Shown: one piece after another, positions 1 to 9,931 of the stretch
How the letters are laid out: each line of letters begins with the position of its first letter
Position numbering within the stretch: the first letter of the stretch is position 1
NCBI GenBank assembly: GCA_021234155.1
Contig: JAJEKV010000165.1
Span: 684,001-748,000, forward strand
Source: Isoetes taiwanensis
Taxonomy: Eukaryota; Streptophyta; Lycopodiopsida; Isoetales; Isoetaceae
Length of the DNA: 64,000 nucleotides
Direction: 5' to 3'
Program-made: the position numbers and the translations under genes
Notes under the pieces: generated by a model
Seen by the model: the letters and a program-made list of their open reading frames with translations, nothing else
Database searches by the model: none
Told to the model about the DNA's origin: nothing

Positions 1-524
1 AGGCAGATCCTAAGTATCAAGTGTCATGCGGAATTTGGTTAAGATCTGTGCGATCAAGAATACTAAGATTAGAAAAGAAAGCAAAAGAGACACAAATGAC
101 AAAATGATGATCTTTTGAAGAAATGATAATGTGATACAAAGGGTCTCCCTCAAGGCAAAGATGGAAACAAGAGGACTCGAAATCTTGTCCAAGTATAAAC
201 TTCTAGTATATATAGCGCAATAGCCTTGGGTCCATAATGGCAAAGTTGTCATTTGGCGATAGCAGCTACCTACTCCGAGATCTTTGCTGATATCTCAGGA
301 ATCTCCCTACATGATGGCTGTTAGCTCATGAAGGCCATGATTTCTGCCGTGGAGGACTCACGCTCCAAACTCTGTGGAAAGTTCTCGCCTTGGGACCTGT
401 TGTCTCTTCTTAGGTGTGACCTTTCATGATGTTCTCCTCTTTCCATTGGAGCTTGGAGTTCTTCGCGTTTGTCTTACATGTGTACAATAAGAATAGTCCT
501 GTGTTTTTGGGCACACGACTAACA
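1..524 (-). mobile_element. 3' LTR of an LTR retrotransposon (cut by window edge)
   Basis: On the minus strand a purine run (GGTGGGGGGAG, complement of 525-535) is followed directly by TGTTAGTCGTG, the usual arrangement of polypurine tract and 3' LTR start. The LTR would read leftwards from 524 and leave the window. No second LTR is visible, so this rests on one boundary. The 80-residue open frame inside it has no recognisable features and is probably not a gene. Confidence 0.45.
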
Positions 525-535
525 CTCCCCCCACC

Positions 536-1000
536 AAACAACACTTAGGAATTTTGTCTTTGAGGAAAGCTGGGATGGTCTCTGGAGGAGAAAAGCTTGG
601 ATCACGGGCATCTTGCTGATGCATATGAGGCCTAATAATGAGTCGTGATGCTGAAGGGCTTTTGGAGTAGATAAAGCCACAGTGGTTGTAGCACCAATAA
701 GGAAGCCGGAGACAATCTCTTCAAATGCCTGAAGAGTAAGTGCGCATACAAAGGGCTATTTCAGGTGTAATGTCAGTTCCAACCCAAAAGCTAACACTGG
801 TATTGGATTGTAGTATTCGATAACATGTTTATGATCTATAGAACTCTGAAGAAAAGTATAGAGAGCAGTGCAACCTAGTCTGCCAAAGGATAGAAGAGCC
901 TAAAAATTGACAGTGATTTTAATAAACTTGGTTAATCCCCACTGTGTCTGACCAGGATTTTTCCAGTCACGTTCGTTTGGGATATACATCCAATTTTGCG
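536..1000 (-). other. Degenerate internal end of the LTR element
   Basis: Next to the polypurine tract the minus strand reads SPPETIPAFLKDKIP (within 530-624), possibly the C-terminus of a polyprotein. Further right nothing coding can be followed. I see no host gene here. Confidence 0.3.
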
Positions 1001-1310
1001 TTGGGGAGAGAGGGGTTGGGGGGGTAATCTCGACGAGAAGTAGTCTCCACTGCCCCACTCTTGCCTACGCATAGTGTTTTATTTCATTTTATGGGCTAGG
1101 TCGGCGTTGTTCCTATGATCAGCTCCCCACTCATTTTTTTCTCAACATTGTACACTTGGGAGGGGAGGGGAGAGGGGTATCTCGATGAGAAGTTGACCCC
1201 ACTGCCCACTCTTGCCTACGCATAGTGTTTTATTTCATTTTATGGGGTATCTCGGCGGTGTTCCTATGGTCAGCTCCCTACTCAATTTTTTCTCAAACAT
1301 TGTACACTAC
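1001..1310. repeat. Tandem duplication, two units of about 155 bp
   Basis: Two adjacent copies share GAGAGGGG, ATCTCGA, CACTCTTGCCTACGCATAG, a TTTATTTCATTTTATGG stretch and TCAACATTGTACACT-like ends. They differ by scattered substitutions and small indels, so the duplication is not recent. Confidence 0.85.
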
Positions 1311-1654
1311 TGCTGTGATGAATACGTATTATGATGTCAAACATACAGCTGAAGGCAAAAGAGAATAAAAAATTTACATTTCTTTCAGAATTACTAACAT
1401 GTTCATTTTGTCAAAGAGAGTGTGGAGTGCGTGTTCCACACAAAAATGGGAATAATCATGATAATGAGAATGACGAAAATAAAATTAACTTCACTTTTGA
1501 TGAAAATCTCAAGGATGCAAGTGACATGAAGATACTTTAAACGCAAAAAAGGACATGAAGTGGATAGCAATACCATGTAGTGAAATTAAGACCTAGGAAA
1601 ATGCCATCGAAAGATAGAATATGAAATAATATTTTTTGTTATACCATTAGGAAG
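1311..1654. other. AT-rich spacer, no supported gene
   Basis: It contains a 69-residue plus-strand open frame (1331-1540) rich in Lys and Asn with CSFCQRECG near residue 25. There is no family resemblance or surrounding gene structure. I treat it as unsupported. Confidence 0.3.
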
Positions 1655-1740
1655 TAGATAGATAGATAGATAGATACATACATAGATAGATAGTTATTTT
1701 AACGTCACGCTACTAGGGTACATTGCTCGGTTAGGCCCTG
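1655..1740 (-). mobile_element. 5'-truncated non-LTR element end with (CTAT)n tail
   Basis: Read on the minus strand, the sequence ends GTGACGTTAAAATAACTATC followed by repeated CTAT. This matches the layout of better-preserved tails at 42.4, 55.7, 60.0 and 61.5 kb (GGACGTTAAAA-ACT plus a short tandem repeat). How far the body extends to the right is unclear. Confidence 0.5.
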
Positions 1741-2224
1741 CCCCCAGCCACTTTACATTGCATTTGTGAGATTTGACGCCCAACAGTTCAGAGTGCAATT
1801 CTGGGCGGTCTCGAACTCGAGAAATATAGTTGCTAGAACTAGTACGTCATACTAGACCAAACTAGTGTGACATAGAAAGGTATGAAAAGACATGATGTAG
1901 AAGGCTATAAAAGGCCCCATGCTTCATTGTGTATGGAGACGTTTTTGAATAAAGTCGTATTTAATTAAAGTGGGACTCATTCCATTCCCACTTTTTTTCG
2001 GAACCCTGTTATTTTCTACAAAAAGGAGCACCCTGACCCGAAATCTGTCCTTAATTCGAATTTTTGTCTATTAGTGTGCATCCAAGCTTTCTTCCAGTTT
2101 TCTCGGATAGCGAGTCGAGAACAAGAACAATGCAACTCAAACAAAGGAAATTCATTAAAGATTGAAACCAAAGTTCTAGTTGAAAAAGAATTTTTATTAA
2201 TAAATTGAATAGGTACAATGTATT
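1741..2224. other. Spacer with a 25-bp motif shared in inverted orientation with 16.75 kb
   Basis: No gene seen. Positions 1952-1976 (core GTCGTATTTAATTAAAGTGG) are exactly reverse-complementary to 16753-16777. Both are followed by GGGACTC-type words, suggesting ends of one repeat family. Confidence 0.5.
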
Positions 2225-2733
2225 TTACATCGGATGCAGAGACCATGGCGGTCTTGCTGTCACTACAGTTACGTCATCGTGGTAGGTGGTCCACCTTAGG
2301 GGATTAACTTGCGGCACTTCTTCATGCCGTCTGTAAGCCTTGGGGGCAACCTGAAGAGTGTGGAATGCCTCATGAGGAGGTGCCTCCGGAGCCACCGGCT
2401 GACCTGTCCACCCGACTTCTCCACTATCCTCCCGCAGCTTTTCATCGAATATGCTCCTTCCCCAAACTCCGTGGATGTTATGCAATGCTTGCAAGATGCT
2501 TTGAGCTTTCTTGACTGTCTCAAATTTCTTCGCGTCTTCTTTATCCCGAGTGTGTGCATGGCGTCTGCATTCACGAGCAACCTTATCCCAAAGGCCGGGC
2601 AATAGTGTAGCGTGAGCGGGATCTGTGCCAGAACGGTATCTCTGCCGCCTTAAGCGGGATCTGTGCCGCCTGGAGCGGTCTTTGTGATGCCTGAACGGGA
2701 TCTGTGCTGGTGCGGGATCTGTGTCTGAACCAC
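2225..2733 (-). pseudogene. Terminal exon of the decayed 2.2-9.9 kb minus-strand gene
   Basis: The open frame starts after a clear acceptor (CCTTGCTCCAG at 2734 and rightwards, read on minus) and runs about 170 residues to a stop at 2225. It opens with an Arg-rich low-complexity part built on repeats of RSRLRRQRYRSGTDP type. A more ordinary segment follows, with LWDKVARECRRHAHTRDKED and ILQALHNIHGVWG. I do not recognise a domain. Position, strand and splice site suggest it follows the FCP1-like exon after an intron holding three palindrome repeats. The Arg-rich part arises from a short GGGATCTGTGCC-like DNA repeat, so it may be slippage rather than selected protein. An unrelated gene is possible. 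Confidence 0.5.
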
Positions 2734-3209
2734 CTGGAGCAAGGAGAGTATGATTAACAATTACGGTATCATTAATCAAAACGAAGAAAAGAATGGTGAA
2801 TTCAAAATACAATGGAGAACATTTATTCCATATAACTGCATCTATTCACGTGGCAAGTAGTGTCTTTCTCGACTCGCGAGTCGAGAAAGGCCCGGAAAAG
2901 TCAAAATACAACCATTCTCATTAGAATATGGTTGCATCCAATCACACACGGAAGCATACAAATGGTTTCGTCAACGAGACAAGCAGTGCCTTTCTCGACT
3001 CGCGAGTCGAGAAAGCCCCAGGAAACCCAATGTACAACCATTATCATTATAGATTATGGCTGCATCCAGTCACAAAAACAAACATACAAATGGTTTCATC
3101 AACAGAACAAGCATGCCTTTCTCGACTCGCGAGTCGAGAAAGCGAGCGAAAACTCAATGTACAAGTATATTCATTACAAAATATAATACATTTCTTCACG
3201 TTTCTTTAC
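2734..3209. repeat. Intron with three tandem units of about 126 bp, each carrying the CTCGACTCGCGAGTCGAG palindrome
   Basis: Perfect 24-bp palindromes lie at 2865-2888, 2991-3014 and 3118-3141, spaced 126-127 bp. The DNA between them is also repeated (ATGGTTGCATCCA, ACAAATGGTTTCRTCAAC). The block sits exactly between a donor (GTAAAG, complement of 3204-3209) and an acceptor (CCAG at 2734-2737) of the minus-strand gene. Confidence 0.85.
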
Positions 3210-4092
3210 AAGATTCACACAATTCGACTATCTGAAAGCAGAGGTCACTCTTCTTGTTCACCAAAATATCGTCCATAGCTTTCATGATCGCGCTGCTCTC
3301 TGGATCGACCTCCTTGAGGTGCGGATAGTTCCTAATGACATCGGCCACAAGTATGGCAAACAGGGATTCCGCCAAGACAGGAACGAGCTTGAAAGACAAC
3401 CACCTATCCATTTCATACTCTTCTGGTCGATAACTCTTGGCAATGATTGCATTGTGCGAGTTATGATAGCACTTGTAGGCGGAGTCGTCTATGATCAAAG
3501 TGTTGTGTTTGTTAAAGTCCTGGTATGCCTCATAAACCATGTCCAGCCTTTTCACCATAATAGGCTTCCCCTTAGTGATGGCTGGATCGAGGTTTGACAC
3601 ATGCTTGACCCTTTCGTTTCCCCAAACAAACTTGAACATTAAAACAGAAAGGCCGAGAACACCAAGGACATTGATAATATTTTTCTTTGCCATACAAGAC
3701 CATATGGCCACTTGGAATCCCCGTTCCACACACCACTCGATAATATCCTTTGCTCTAGGTCGAAGATACACGACTTTAGACCCCACTTTTGTCGGCACCT
3801 GCGAGGTATTAATCTAAGGGACGTCTTTATCGTGGTATACTGCAGCTAATACTCCATTGACGTCAAATATAAGGTGGGCCCCGCTGGATCCCAGTTAGAG
3901 TTTGGCTCTGACCAGATTTCTGATTGATCGGGATCCATATGCGGGATCATTATTTTTTCAGGTCCTTTCTTGCTGCCCGCACTGTCTTGCTCTTGACTGG
4001 CTTTCTTGGATCCAGTATCCTCCACGTGATGTGAACTGCCAGCAGATTCATGTGATATTGACAATGATCCCGATTCGTTGCGGTCGATGTGC
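3210..4092 (-). pseudogene. FCP1/NLI-interacting-factor-like phosphatase domain exon, decayed
   Basis: After an acceptor (TTTCATCATTCCAG) the frame gives a Ser/Lys-rich linker (SISHESAGSSHHVEDTGSKK), then an FCP1-type HAD domain. Motif I reads LIFDVNGVLA, so the second Asp of the family's DxDx(T/V) is Asn. Next come RPRAKDIIEWC and QVAIWSCM in the motif II region and LIIDDSAYKC, the acidic DD motif. This family dephosphorylates proteins such as the RNA polymerase II tail. The Asn change argues against normal catalysis, although I recall plant paralogues with a similar DxNG motif. The frame is broken by a shift near 3885 and a TAG at 3814-3816. The domain call is firm; the fusion to upstream exons is inferred from strand, splice sites and spacing. 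Confidence 0.7.
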
Positions 4093-4222
4093 CTGGAATG
4101 ATGAAAGACGTCAGATAGGAAACGTTTTCTCGACTCATGAGTCGAGAAAAGAAAAAGCTAAAGACTCGGAGGATTTCTCGACTCGCGAGTCGAGAAACAC
4201 TCCGAGAGCAAAGTGAACTCAC
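4093..4222. repeat. 130-nt intron carrying two palindromes
   Basis: The donor (GAG then GTGAGT, read on minus from 4222) and acceptor (CATTCCAG ending at 4093) are both canonical. The intron is largely made of two palindromes: 4125-4150 with a CATG centre and 4174-4197 with a CGCG centre. Confidence 0.75.
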
Positions 4223-5282
4223 CTCAATCTCAGACTCTCAAGTATTAGTTCGGCAGCGTTGTCGTCTAAACCTTGGACATTGTCGTCTCCGTCACCTTTC
4301 TCTCCTTGGCTGTCAGGTTTGTCTTCGTCATCATCGTCCTTAGTGCTTCCATTTGTCTTCCTCGCTTTGAAATGCTCATGAAACAGGTCCAGGTATGACC
4401 GAATGGTTTCAACCATGTCCTTATTTCCAACCACGGAAATAGGTTTCATTCCATACTGCATAGCCCCCTGAGAGAACAGGCCATTCATGTACCACTCACA
4501 TACAATATGATCTTCCTCGACCAAGCTGGTTATGAAGTACTTGATAACTCTTGGCCGGATAGGAATTCTATGTATTGGACATGTCGCACCATCAATGCTA
4601 ACTTTGTCCATCGATGGCACATCCTCCATAAATCTGCCGTCCTTCCAGGGTTCCATCTGCTCTTGAGAAATCATGAACTTGTCGAGATAGTGGTGTTCGC
4701 TAGACCACTACTTGTCCAGGTCTGCAGCCGATCTTGAAACCAAAACCAAAACTACATTGGCAAAACTTGGTGCCTTCGGCAGGCCAAGTCTACACTCATG
4801 TTCCAGTTCGTATATGGAATACAAGATCTTGTTGGTGAAGTTAATATCAGCTGCCCATTGTGACACAACAGTTGTCTGATTGCCCGACATGCAAAAGATA
4901 AGGAAACTGAAAGTATCCAGCTCGGTCATGTCCAGACATGTCTTGTACCACTGCTCAATGTCAAGTTTTTCATAAAACGGGGTGGGGTCTTCGATCACAT
5001 TGATGGCAAATAGTGCCACGGGCCCAGGTGCCAGTTCCAGACCACCAAACGCCTTGTGTCCCAAGGTTACCAGGAATGGAGGGGAGCTATCATCCATCTT
5101 AAATGGGACCACCCCGAATCCAAGCTTCCTCTTCAGAATTGCCATAGCTCGTTCAGGGAAGGGGAGGGTTTTGACGTTACGCTTTAGCTTGGTGTTGATG
5201 TAGGGTTGACATAGGCGGTTCAACTCCTTCATGTCTTCCTCATCAAGCGCAGCCTTCTCCTTATCATGGAATAATTTAAGGG
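4223..5282 (-). pseudogene. Long internal exon of the decayed minus-strand gene, unknown function
   Basis: Starting after an acceptor (TAAGTTTAG), one frame stays open for about 350 codons apart from a single TAG at 4708-4710. It reads LKLFHDKEKAALDEEDMKEL and then a globular-looking part (LGFGVVPFKMDDSSPPFLVT, GPVALFAINVIEDPTPFYEK). After the TAG come WSSEHHYLDKFMIS and a C-terminal acidic tract (KDDDDEDKPDSQGEKGDGDD). The exon ends LILESLRL at a GTGAGT donor. I recognise no family. One stop in an otherwise long frame suggests recent loss of function or C-to-T decay of a CAG codon. Confidence 0.6.
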
Positions 5283-5867
5283 CTAAACTTAGCTATTTGG
5301 CGATTTTTTAGCACATTTTCAAAAATCATTGGCTAAAGTAAATGGAAAAAATTGGGAAAAAAATAATAATTTTAGCTTAACTTTTTCCGGGACTGCACCA
5401 ACCCTGGAGCTCTTTAGCCAAATGCTAGAAAGTACGAGCGTGAAATTTTGTAGTGTTTAGCTAAACCATAGAAACTTTTAGAATGAATTTCGGGCTAGTT
5501 TAGCTAACATCATTCTAGTTTATATGAAATATATGACTAGTAGTTTAGTTTCTAGCATTATGAATTAATTTGAGTCCTAGACTTTACTACTTAACATTAT
5601 AAAATGTTTTCACAAAGAAAATGACTAAAATAAGTGGAATATATTGAAAAAAAGTATAGCAATTTGGTTTAATATTTAGAAATTTTTGGAATGATGTTTG
5701 GGTTAGTTTAGCTAAACGCTAGAAAGTATGAGAGGAAAAATGTATAGAGTTTAGCTAAGCCACAGAAACTTTTGGGATTAATATCGAGCAAGTTTAGCTA
5801 AAGTCATTCTGGCTAATAAGAAATATGCGATTAGTAATTTATTCCCTGCTCCTTATAATAATCAAAA
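5283..5867. repeat. AT-rich intron with a duplicated TTTAGCTAA-type repeat
   Basis: Two related blocks (about 5395-5550 and 5690-5835) share GCTAGAAAGTAYGAG, TTTAGCTAARCCAYAGAAAC and TTTAGCTAA-rich ends. They look like a duplicated MITE-like insertion inside an intron. The donor near 5868-5910 is not clear. Confidence 0.55.
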
Positions 5868-6207
5868 TCATGGCATGCATTGGAGGCAACATTGCAGACC
5901 TTCTTCCAATGCACGGCGTCTCTTTAGGATTGTGGCGTAATCCTTTGCGGCCTGCAATTTTGAACTTCTACTTTTCCTTAGCAGGATTGTTCCATCCAGG
6001 ATTCTGCCCTGTAGATCAAGCATTTCCTTGTCCATCAGGCCCTGTATCCTTTTCATGAATTGCTTGTCGAACAACTTTGGGTCCGGCCTGCACGGCAATT
6101 CTCCATTGCTGTCCTTCAGCTTGCCTCTTGTCCATTAAGCCCATATCTCAGTCCATTTCTCCCAGACCGTCTCAGTGCTAAGAATGAGGTCATACTGGTC
6201 TGAGTCC
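5868..6207 (-). pseudogene. 3' part of an exon split by a hAT element
   Basis: The minus frame reads DQYDLILSTETVWEKWTEIW, a TAA near 6137, then WTRGKLKDSNGELPCRPDPK and LFDKQFMKRIQGLMDKEMLD, ending in a Lys/Arg-rich helix (LQAAKDYATILKRRRALEE). Taken across the insertion it continues in frame from the acidic-basic segment at 7474-7683, which confirms the two pieces were one exon. I do not recognise the fold; the spacing suggests a helical, possibly DNA-binding region. Confidence 0.6.
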
Positions 6208-7473
6208 CATAGTTACCCGGAACGGGAACTTTTTGGGAACTTTGACCCAAAATCTGGAACGGGAACGGGAACGGATGGGAACGACCAACATTCAAATTTT
6301 TCAATTTTGAAAATGGATTTGAAGTTCCCTTTGCTTAAAGAACATCTTAGAACACTTAGAATTAAAAAATGTTTCAAGGGGAGAGAGTTGCAAGCCTAAA
6401 CATGTATAGCTACTCTGTAACAATAACATTAGAACTTTTAAACAACATTTTCCCATTTAGAACGTATTTTTTTAAGTTAATATATTGTTATTTATCAAAA
6501 CATCATAAAGAACATAAGTCACACAGTATAATAAGTTCTCGTACTTTCGAATCTTCTATTTTCATGGCCTTCATCAACCTGCAAAGCAGAATCAAGACAT
6601 GTTTTAAATCACATAATAGATAGAAAGTAGGAAACAGTACATATGTGAAATGAAAAAGGATTATTACCTTCATTTTGTTCCCCCAAACCCTCAACCTCTT
6701 CATCTACTAAATCTTCTGCATTTTCATGACTTGTGTCTTCTCCATTTTCATCCCCATCTTCTTCCACTATAGGTGGAATACTTTCTTCTCGGTGCATTTC
6801 CTATCCACCATTGTAGCACCTCCATTGGGTGAGTTCATCACGAATTGTCAAAAGTTGCAGTAGTTTGCACATTCGAGCTTTGTGTGATAAATAAGCTACA
6901 ACGCAAGTTAATGATCTTCTGGAATAGCAGACAATGCAAGTAAAAATACCTTCTTACTTGCATAAGTGTCGGCACTGGCAGAAGATAGAAGATAGCTTCT
7001 GTGCAAGATGAATGCAGCAAATAAAAACAGGCTGATCGATTAACAAAGAGATATGAAATGCAAATGCAAACCTTCGATTGATGAGAGTCGGCAACAAGGC
7101 AGCAAGGCAGAAGGCAGAGGAGTCGGCACTGCAGAAAGCTTCGATTCGATTCCTTTGACGGCACAGCAGACTGGCACAGAGGTTTTCTTGGGCGCAGGGG
7201 TTTTGTCTTTGACGGACAGCAGACTGGCAGAGGCGGGAAGAACAGCCACAACGTAGAAAAAAAGAAATTTCGTTCTTGACTTTCTTGAAACCATTGAAAA
7301 AAAAAAATTCTTTACCGGGAACTTGGTTCCCAGATAATGGGAACTAGTTTTGGAACTTAGTTCCCGGTAACAGGCCATATGGGAACATCCCCAAGAGTTC
7401 CCGGAACGTCTGACCCTCGGGAACTAGTTCCGGAACGGGAACGAAGTTCCGAACTTTGTTCCCGGTAACTATG
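6208..7473. mobile_element. Non-autonomous hAT-type DNA transposon, 1,266 bp
   Basis: Terminal inverted repeats begin CATAGTTACCCGGAAC on the left and end GTTCCCGGTAACTATG on the right. Both sides are flanked by the 8-bp direct repeat CTGAGTCC (6200-6207 and 7474-7481), which is diagnostic for hAT elements. The outer 100-150 bp at each end are packed with GGAACGGGAAC and GTTCCCGG motifs, like subterminal transposase binding sites. Only short open frames are inside, including an acidic minus-strand piece near 6609-6797 (VEEDGDENGEDTSHENAEDL). No hATC dimerisation domain can be read. Removing it restores an open exon of the host gene. Confidence 0.9.
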
Positions 7474-7683
7474 CTGAGTCCCTGCCCTTTCTTGGTGTTC
7501 TCTTCTTCTTCTCATCTTCATCCTCTCCCTCATCATCTTCCTGACCTTCCAGAAGAACATATCTGCAAAGTTTCTCGAAGGTCTTCCACTTATCGGAGGG
7601 GCCCCTGTTTCCTTTAGGACATTGAGGACAACCCAATGCTTTCCACTGTTGCCGAGCATGTATGATCTGGTCAGGAGTACGGG
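7474..7683 (-). pseudogene. 5' part of the hAT-split exon
   Basis: After the acceptor CTGAATGCAG the frame reads ARTPDQIIHARQQWKALGCP, then QCPKGNRGPSDKWKTFEKLC, and an acidic then basic tail (EGQEDDEGEDEDEKKKRTPR). The frame then runs into the hAT element. CPQC with a later Cys could bind metal, but no family is recognised. Cleanly open apart from the insertion. Confidence 0.6.
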
Positions 7684-8646
7684 CTGCATTCAGTAAATGT
7701 CACAATGTCAGATCATGAAAGTATCTCCTAACACCCAAAGGAATATAATAAATAAAAGGATGCAGGAAGTTTTCTCGACTCGCGAGTCGAGAATAACCAC
7801 AGGAGAGGAGAAAACATAGGAGAGTCAAGGCCAGAGCGAAAGCATCACGCATTCCCAAATCTTTGCTTTCACGCCTCTTCGAACGATGCAACTTAGGATA
7901 TTAACTAAGTGACATTGCCCGAAGAGGGGGGAAAGAAAGATTGGGAAGGCTCGATGCTTTCACTCTTCAACCATTAATCTCTAATGTTTTCTCTATTTCG
8001 CTAGAGTTTCTCGACTCGCAAGTCAGGAAAGTCAGAGGAGCACAGGAGAGGAGAAGATCGAAGGGACTTTCGACTCTCACGAAGTCGAGAATACCTTTGT
8101 GAGGAGAGAGAACATAGGAGAATGAAGGCCAGAGTGAAAGCACCGCTCATTCCCAAATCCTTGCTTGCCCGCCTCTTCGAACGATGCAACTTAGGATGTA
8201 AACTAAGCGACATTGCCCGAAGAGGCGAGGGAAGAAAGGATGGGAAGGCTCCATGCTTTCACCCATCAACCATTAATCTCTAATGTTCTCTCTGTTGCCC
8301 TAGGGTATCTCGACTTGCGAGTCGAGAAAGTCAGAGGAGCGGAGGGAAGTCGAAGTATGAAGGGACTTTCTCGACCCGCGAGTCGAGAAAGCCCCTTCAC
8401 ACTGTTCTTCCCATTTATTCTCTGGCTTTCTCGACTCGCGAGTCGAGAAAGTCCCTTCAATCTTGACTTTTCTTTACTTCTCTGGAGTTTCTCGACTCGC
8501 GAGTCGAAAAAGCCCCCGCAACCTCTGCTTTCCTGTGTTCCTCTAGCTACGAGTCGAGATACCCCAGAGAAACACAGAAAGCAGAGGTTGCGGGGCTTTC
8601 ACTCAGCGAGTCGCGAAACCCCCGAATCGAGATTCAAATTCATTAC
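7684..8646. repeat. 963-nt intron made of palindromes and foldback DNA
   Basis: Palindromes or close variants sit at 7772-7793, 8007-8030, 8064-8091, 8306-8329, 8367-8390, 8427-8450 and 8488-8511. The last four are spaced 60-61 bp. Two copies of a unit of about 200 bp (7802-8007 and 8103-8305) are each a long imperfect foldback, with arms meeting around CCTCTTCG and CGAAGAGG. A separate tight hairpin lies at 8514-8595. The intron is bounded by a donor (AAG then GTAATG, from 8646) and the acceptor TGAATGCAG. Confidence 0.8.
8514..8595. repeat. Perfect-looking hairpin with 28-30 bp arms
   Basis: The left arm CCCGCAACCTCTGCTTTC and right arm GAAAGCAGAGGTTGCGGG pair over about 28-30 bp with roughly two mismatches or bulges. 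They enclose a loop of about 22 nt that contains half a palindrome (CGAGTCGAG). Its size resembles a plant pre-miRNA foldback, but nothing shows it is processed. Confidence 0.75.
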
Positions 8647-9769
8647 CTTATGTAGCCGGGCACTTGCCGCTATTGTGTTCTCGGCAAAGGGCTAATGCCG
8701 GGCGAAGCTCGCTGGTGGCGCTCTCCGCCGGAACTCTACACTCGCTTAGAATATCCGCTTTTGATCCTCTGCGGCACTTCCTTTTCTGTCTGCAATACTT
8801 GCGCTGCCCTCACTGAATGCTGGCCGTCCACAACCCAAAACCTGACGTCTTTTCCCTTCAGGTCTTCCTTAGACTTCCAGCTGAACAACTCACCGGTTGA
8901 CCTGTTGAATGGTATGACATCCGCGGGCATTGGATCTGCAACAGGATGCCGCACCATCAAGTTCATAATCTCCAAAGATGTGTGCTGGATTAAATTCCCC
9001 GCGGGTTGAACAAGACGGCATCTCCTCGCAAAACCTTGAGGCGTTTGATGTCCAAAGGTGTGATATCCCCAATGGATAATATCGAGCCAACCGCCCCATC
9101 TTAAAGGCCCCTCTCTCGTGATTTCCTAATCCGCTCATCCGATCCAAGAATTGGGAGTCGACCATATCTTCCTCATCTTCAAAGATCTCAATCCTCCAAA
9201 GTGTAGTCTCATCCGCTTCATCTGCGGCCTTGTCCGGAGTTTTTTCTTTGTGAACTACAACATCCATGGTAACTGCCGAGTGCTTTAGAGTCTTTAGCAC
9301 GCTGGACGTAAAGCTCCCGGTATTGAACAGCTTCTCCCTCCCCTTGAAAATCTCCATTCCAAGCTCCCGGGATGTCAGGGTTCCGGCCTCCTTCATCCCT
9401 TATAGATCCTTCCACCCAAGGTTCTGACAATTTAAAGGCGTCGGCCTTTTGTCGGTCCCCTTCGACTTGTTCATTGAAGAGTGAGAGTAATTAGATACTG
9501 ACAACTTCTTCGTGTGGTAAAACTTACCCTTCAGGCAGTCTTCCACATACAATGTAATGTGCTTCGAATCTGGCGCAGAGACGGAGAGCACAACATCGAC
9601 CTTTTTGTACTTGTCGCCGGAGCTCTTCTTATCCCTTGCCACAGAAACAGATCCTTCTCCTTCCCACTTGTTGATACTTTGACATACCACCAAGAATCTG
9701 CTGGTGTATCAAGCAGCTCTGTCTCCAATCCCTCGATAACGAAGAACGGAGTTCGGCCAGCAGTGAATG
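8647..9769 (-). pseudogene. Large exon with a ParB-like DGQH segment, frameshifted
   Basis: The exon follows acceptor GTCTTGCAG. It opens AFTAGRTPFFVIEGLETELL, shifts frame near 9690, and continues as KKVDVVLSVSAPDSKHITLY through a TAG at 9400-9402 into LWRIEIFEDEEDMVDSQFLD. Next, in shifted frames, come VGSILSIGDITPLDIKRLKV with LRGDAVLFNP, then IPFNRSTGELFSWKSKEDLK and FWVVDGQHSVRAAQVLQTEK. The DGQH-x-x-x-AA motif after a short basic segment recalls ParB/sulfiredoxin-fold proteins, but this is only a resemblance. At least two frameshifts and three TAG codons (two near 8730 and 8685) mark it as decayed. Confidence 0.5.
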
Positions 9770-9831
9770 CTGCAAGACAGAAGGATGGATCAGTAAAGGT
9801 ATCCTGACCGAACACAAAACTGAGAGCTCAC
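9770..9831 (-). other. 62-nt GT-AG intron
   Basis: The donor CAG then GTGAGC and the acceptor GTCTTGCAG bound a 62-nt intron between the first exon and the large exon. The first intron of the divergent gene at 10247-10308 has the same length. Confidence 0.65.
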
Positions 9832-9931
9832 CTGGAGTTACTGTCTTTCTTTTCTTGGTCCCGCTTGAACCAGCTTCTGCTCCGGCGCCTCGCTTCTTCG
9901 ATGGAGTCGCCATATCTGTATGCCCCCGCAT
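9832..9931 (-). pseudogene. First exon, N-terminal nuclear-localisation-like segment
   Basis: An ATG at 9931 or, more likely, 9913 gives MATPSKKRGAGAEAGSSGTK followed by KRKTVTPG up to the donor. The KKR and KKRK clusters look like a nuclear localisation signal. This fits a nuclear protein with an FCP1-like domain further on. Confidence 0.5.

Noticed and set aside
2309-2605. 98-residue plus-strand frame
   Set aside because: It is the shadow of the better-supported minus-strand exon with a proper splice acceptor.
8306-8511. CRISPR-like array (24-bp repeats, 36-bp spacers)
   Set aside because: The genome is eukaryotic, the repeats are full palindromes, and the spacers are related to each other in alternating orientation rather than unique.
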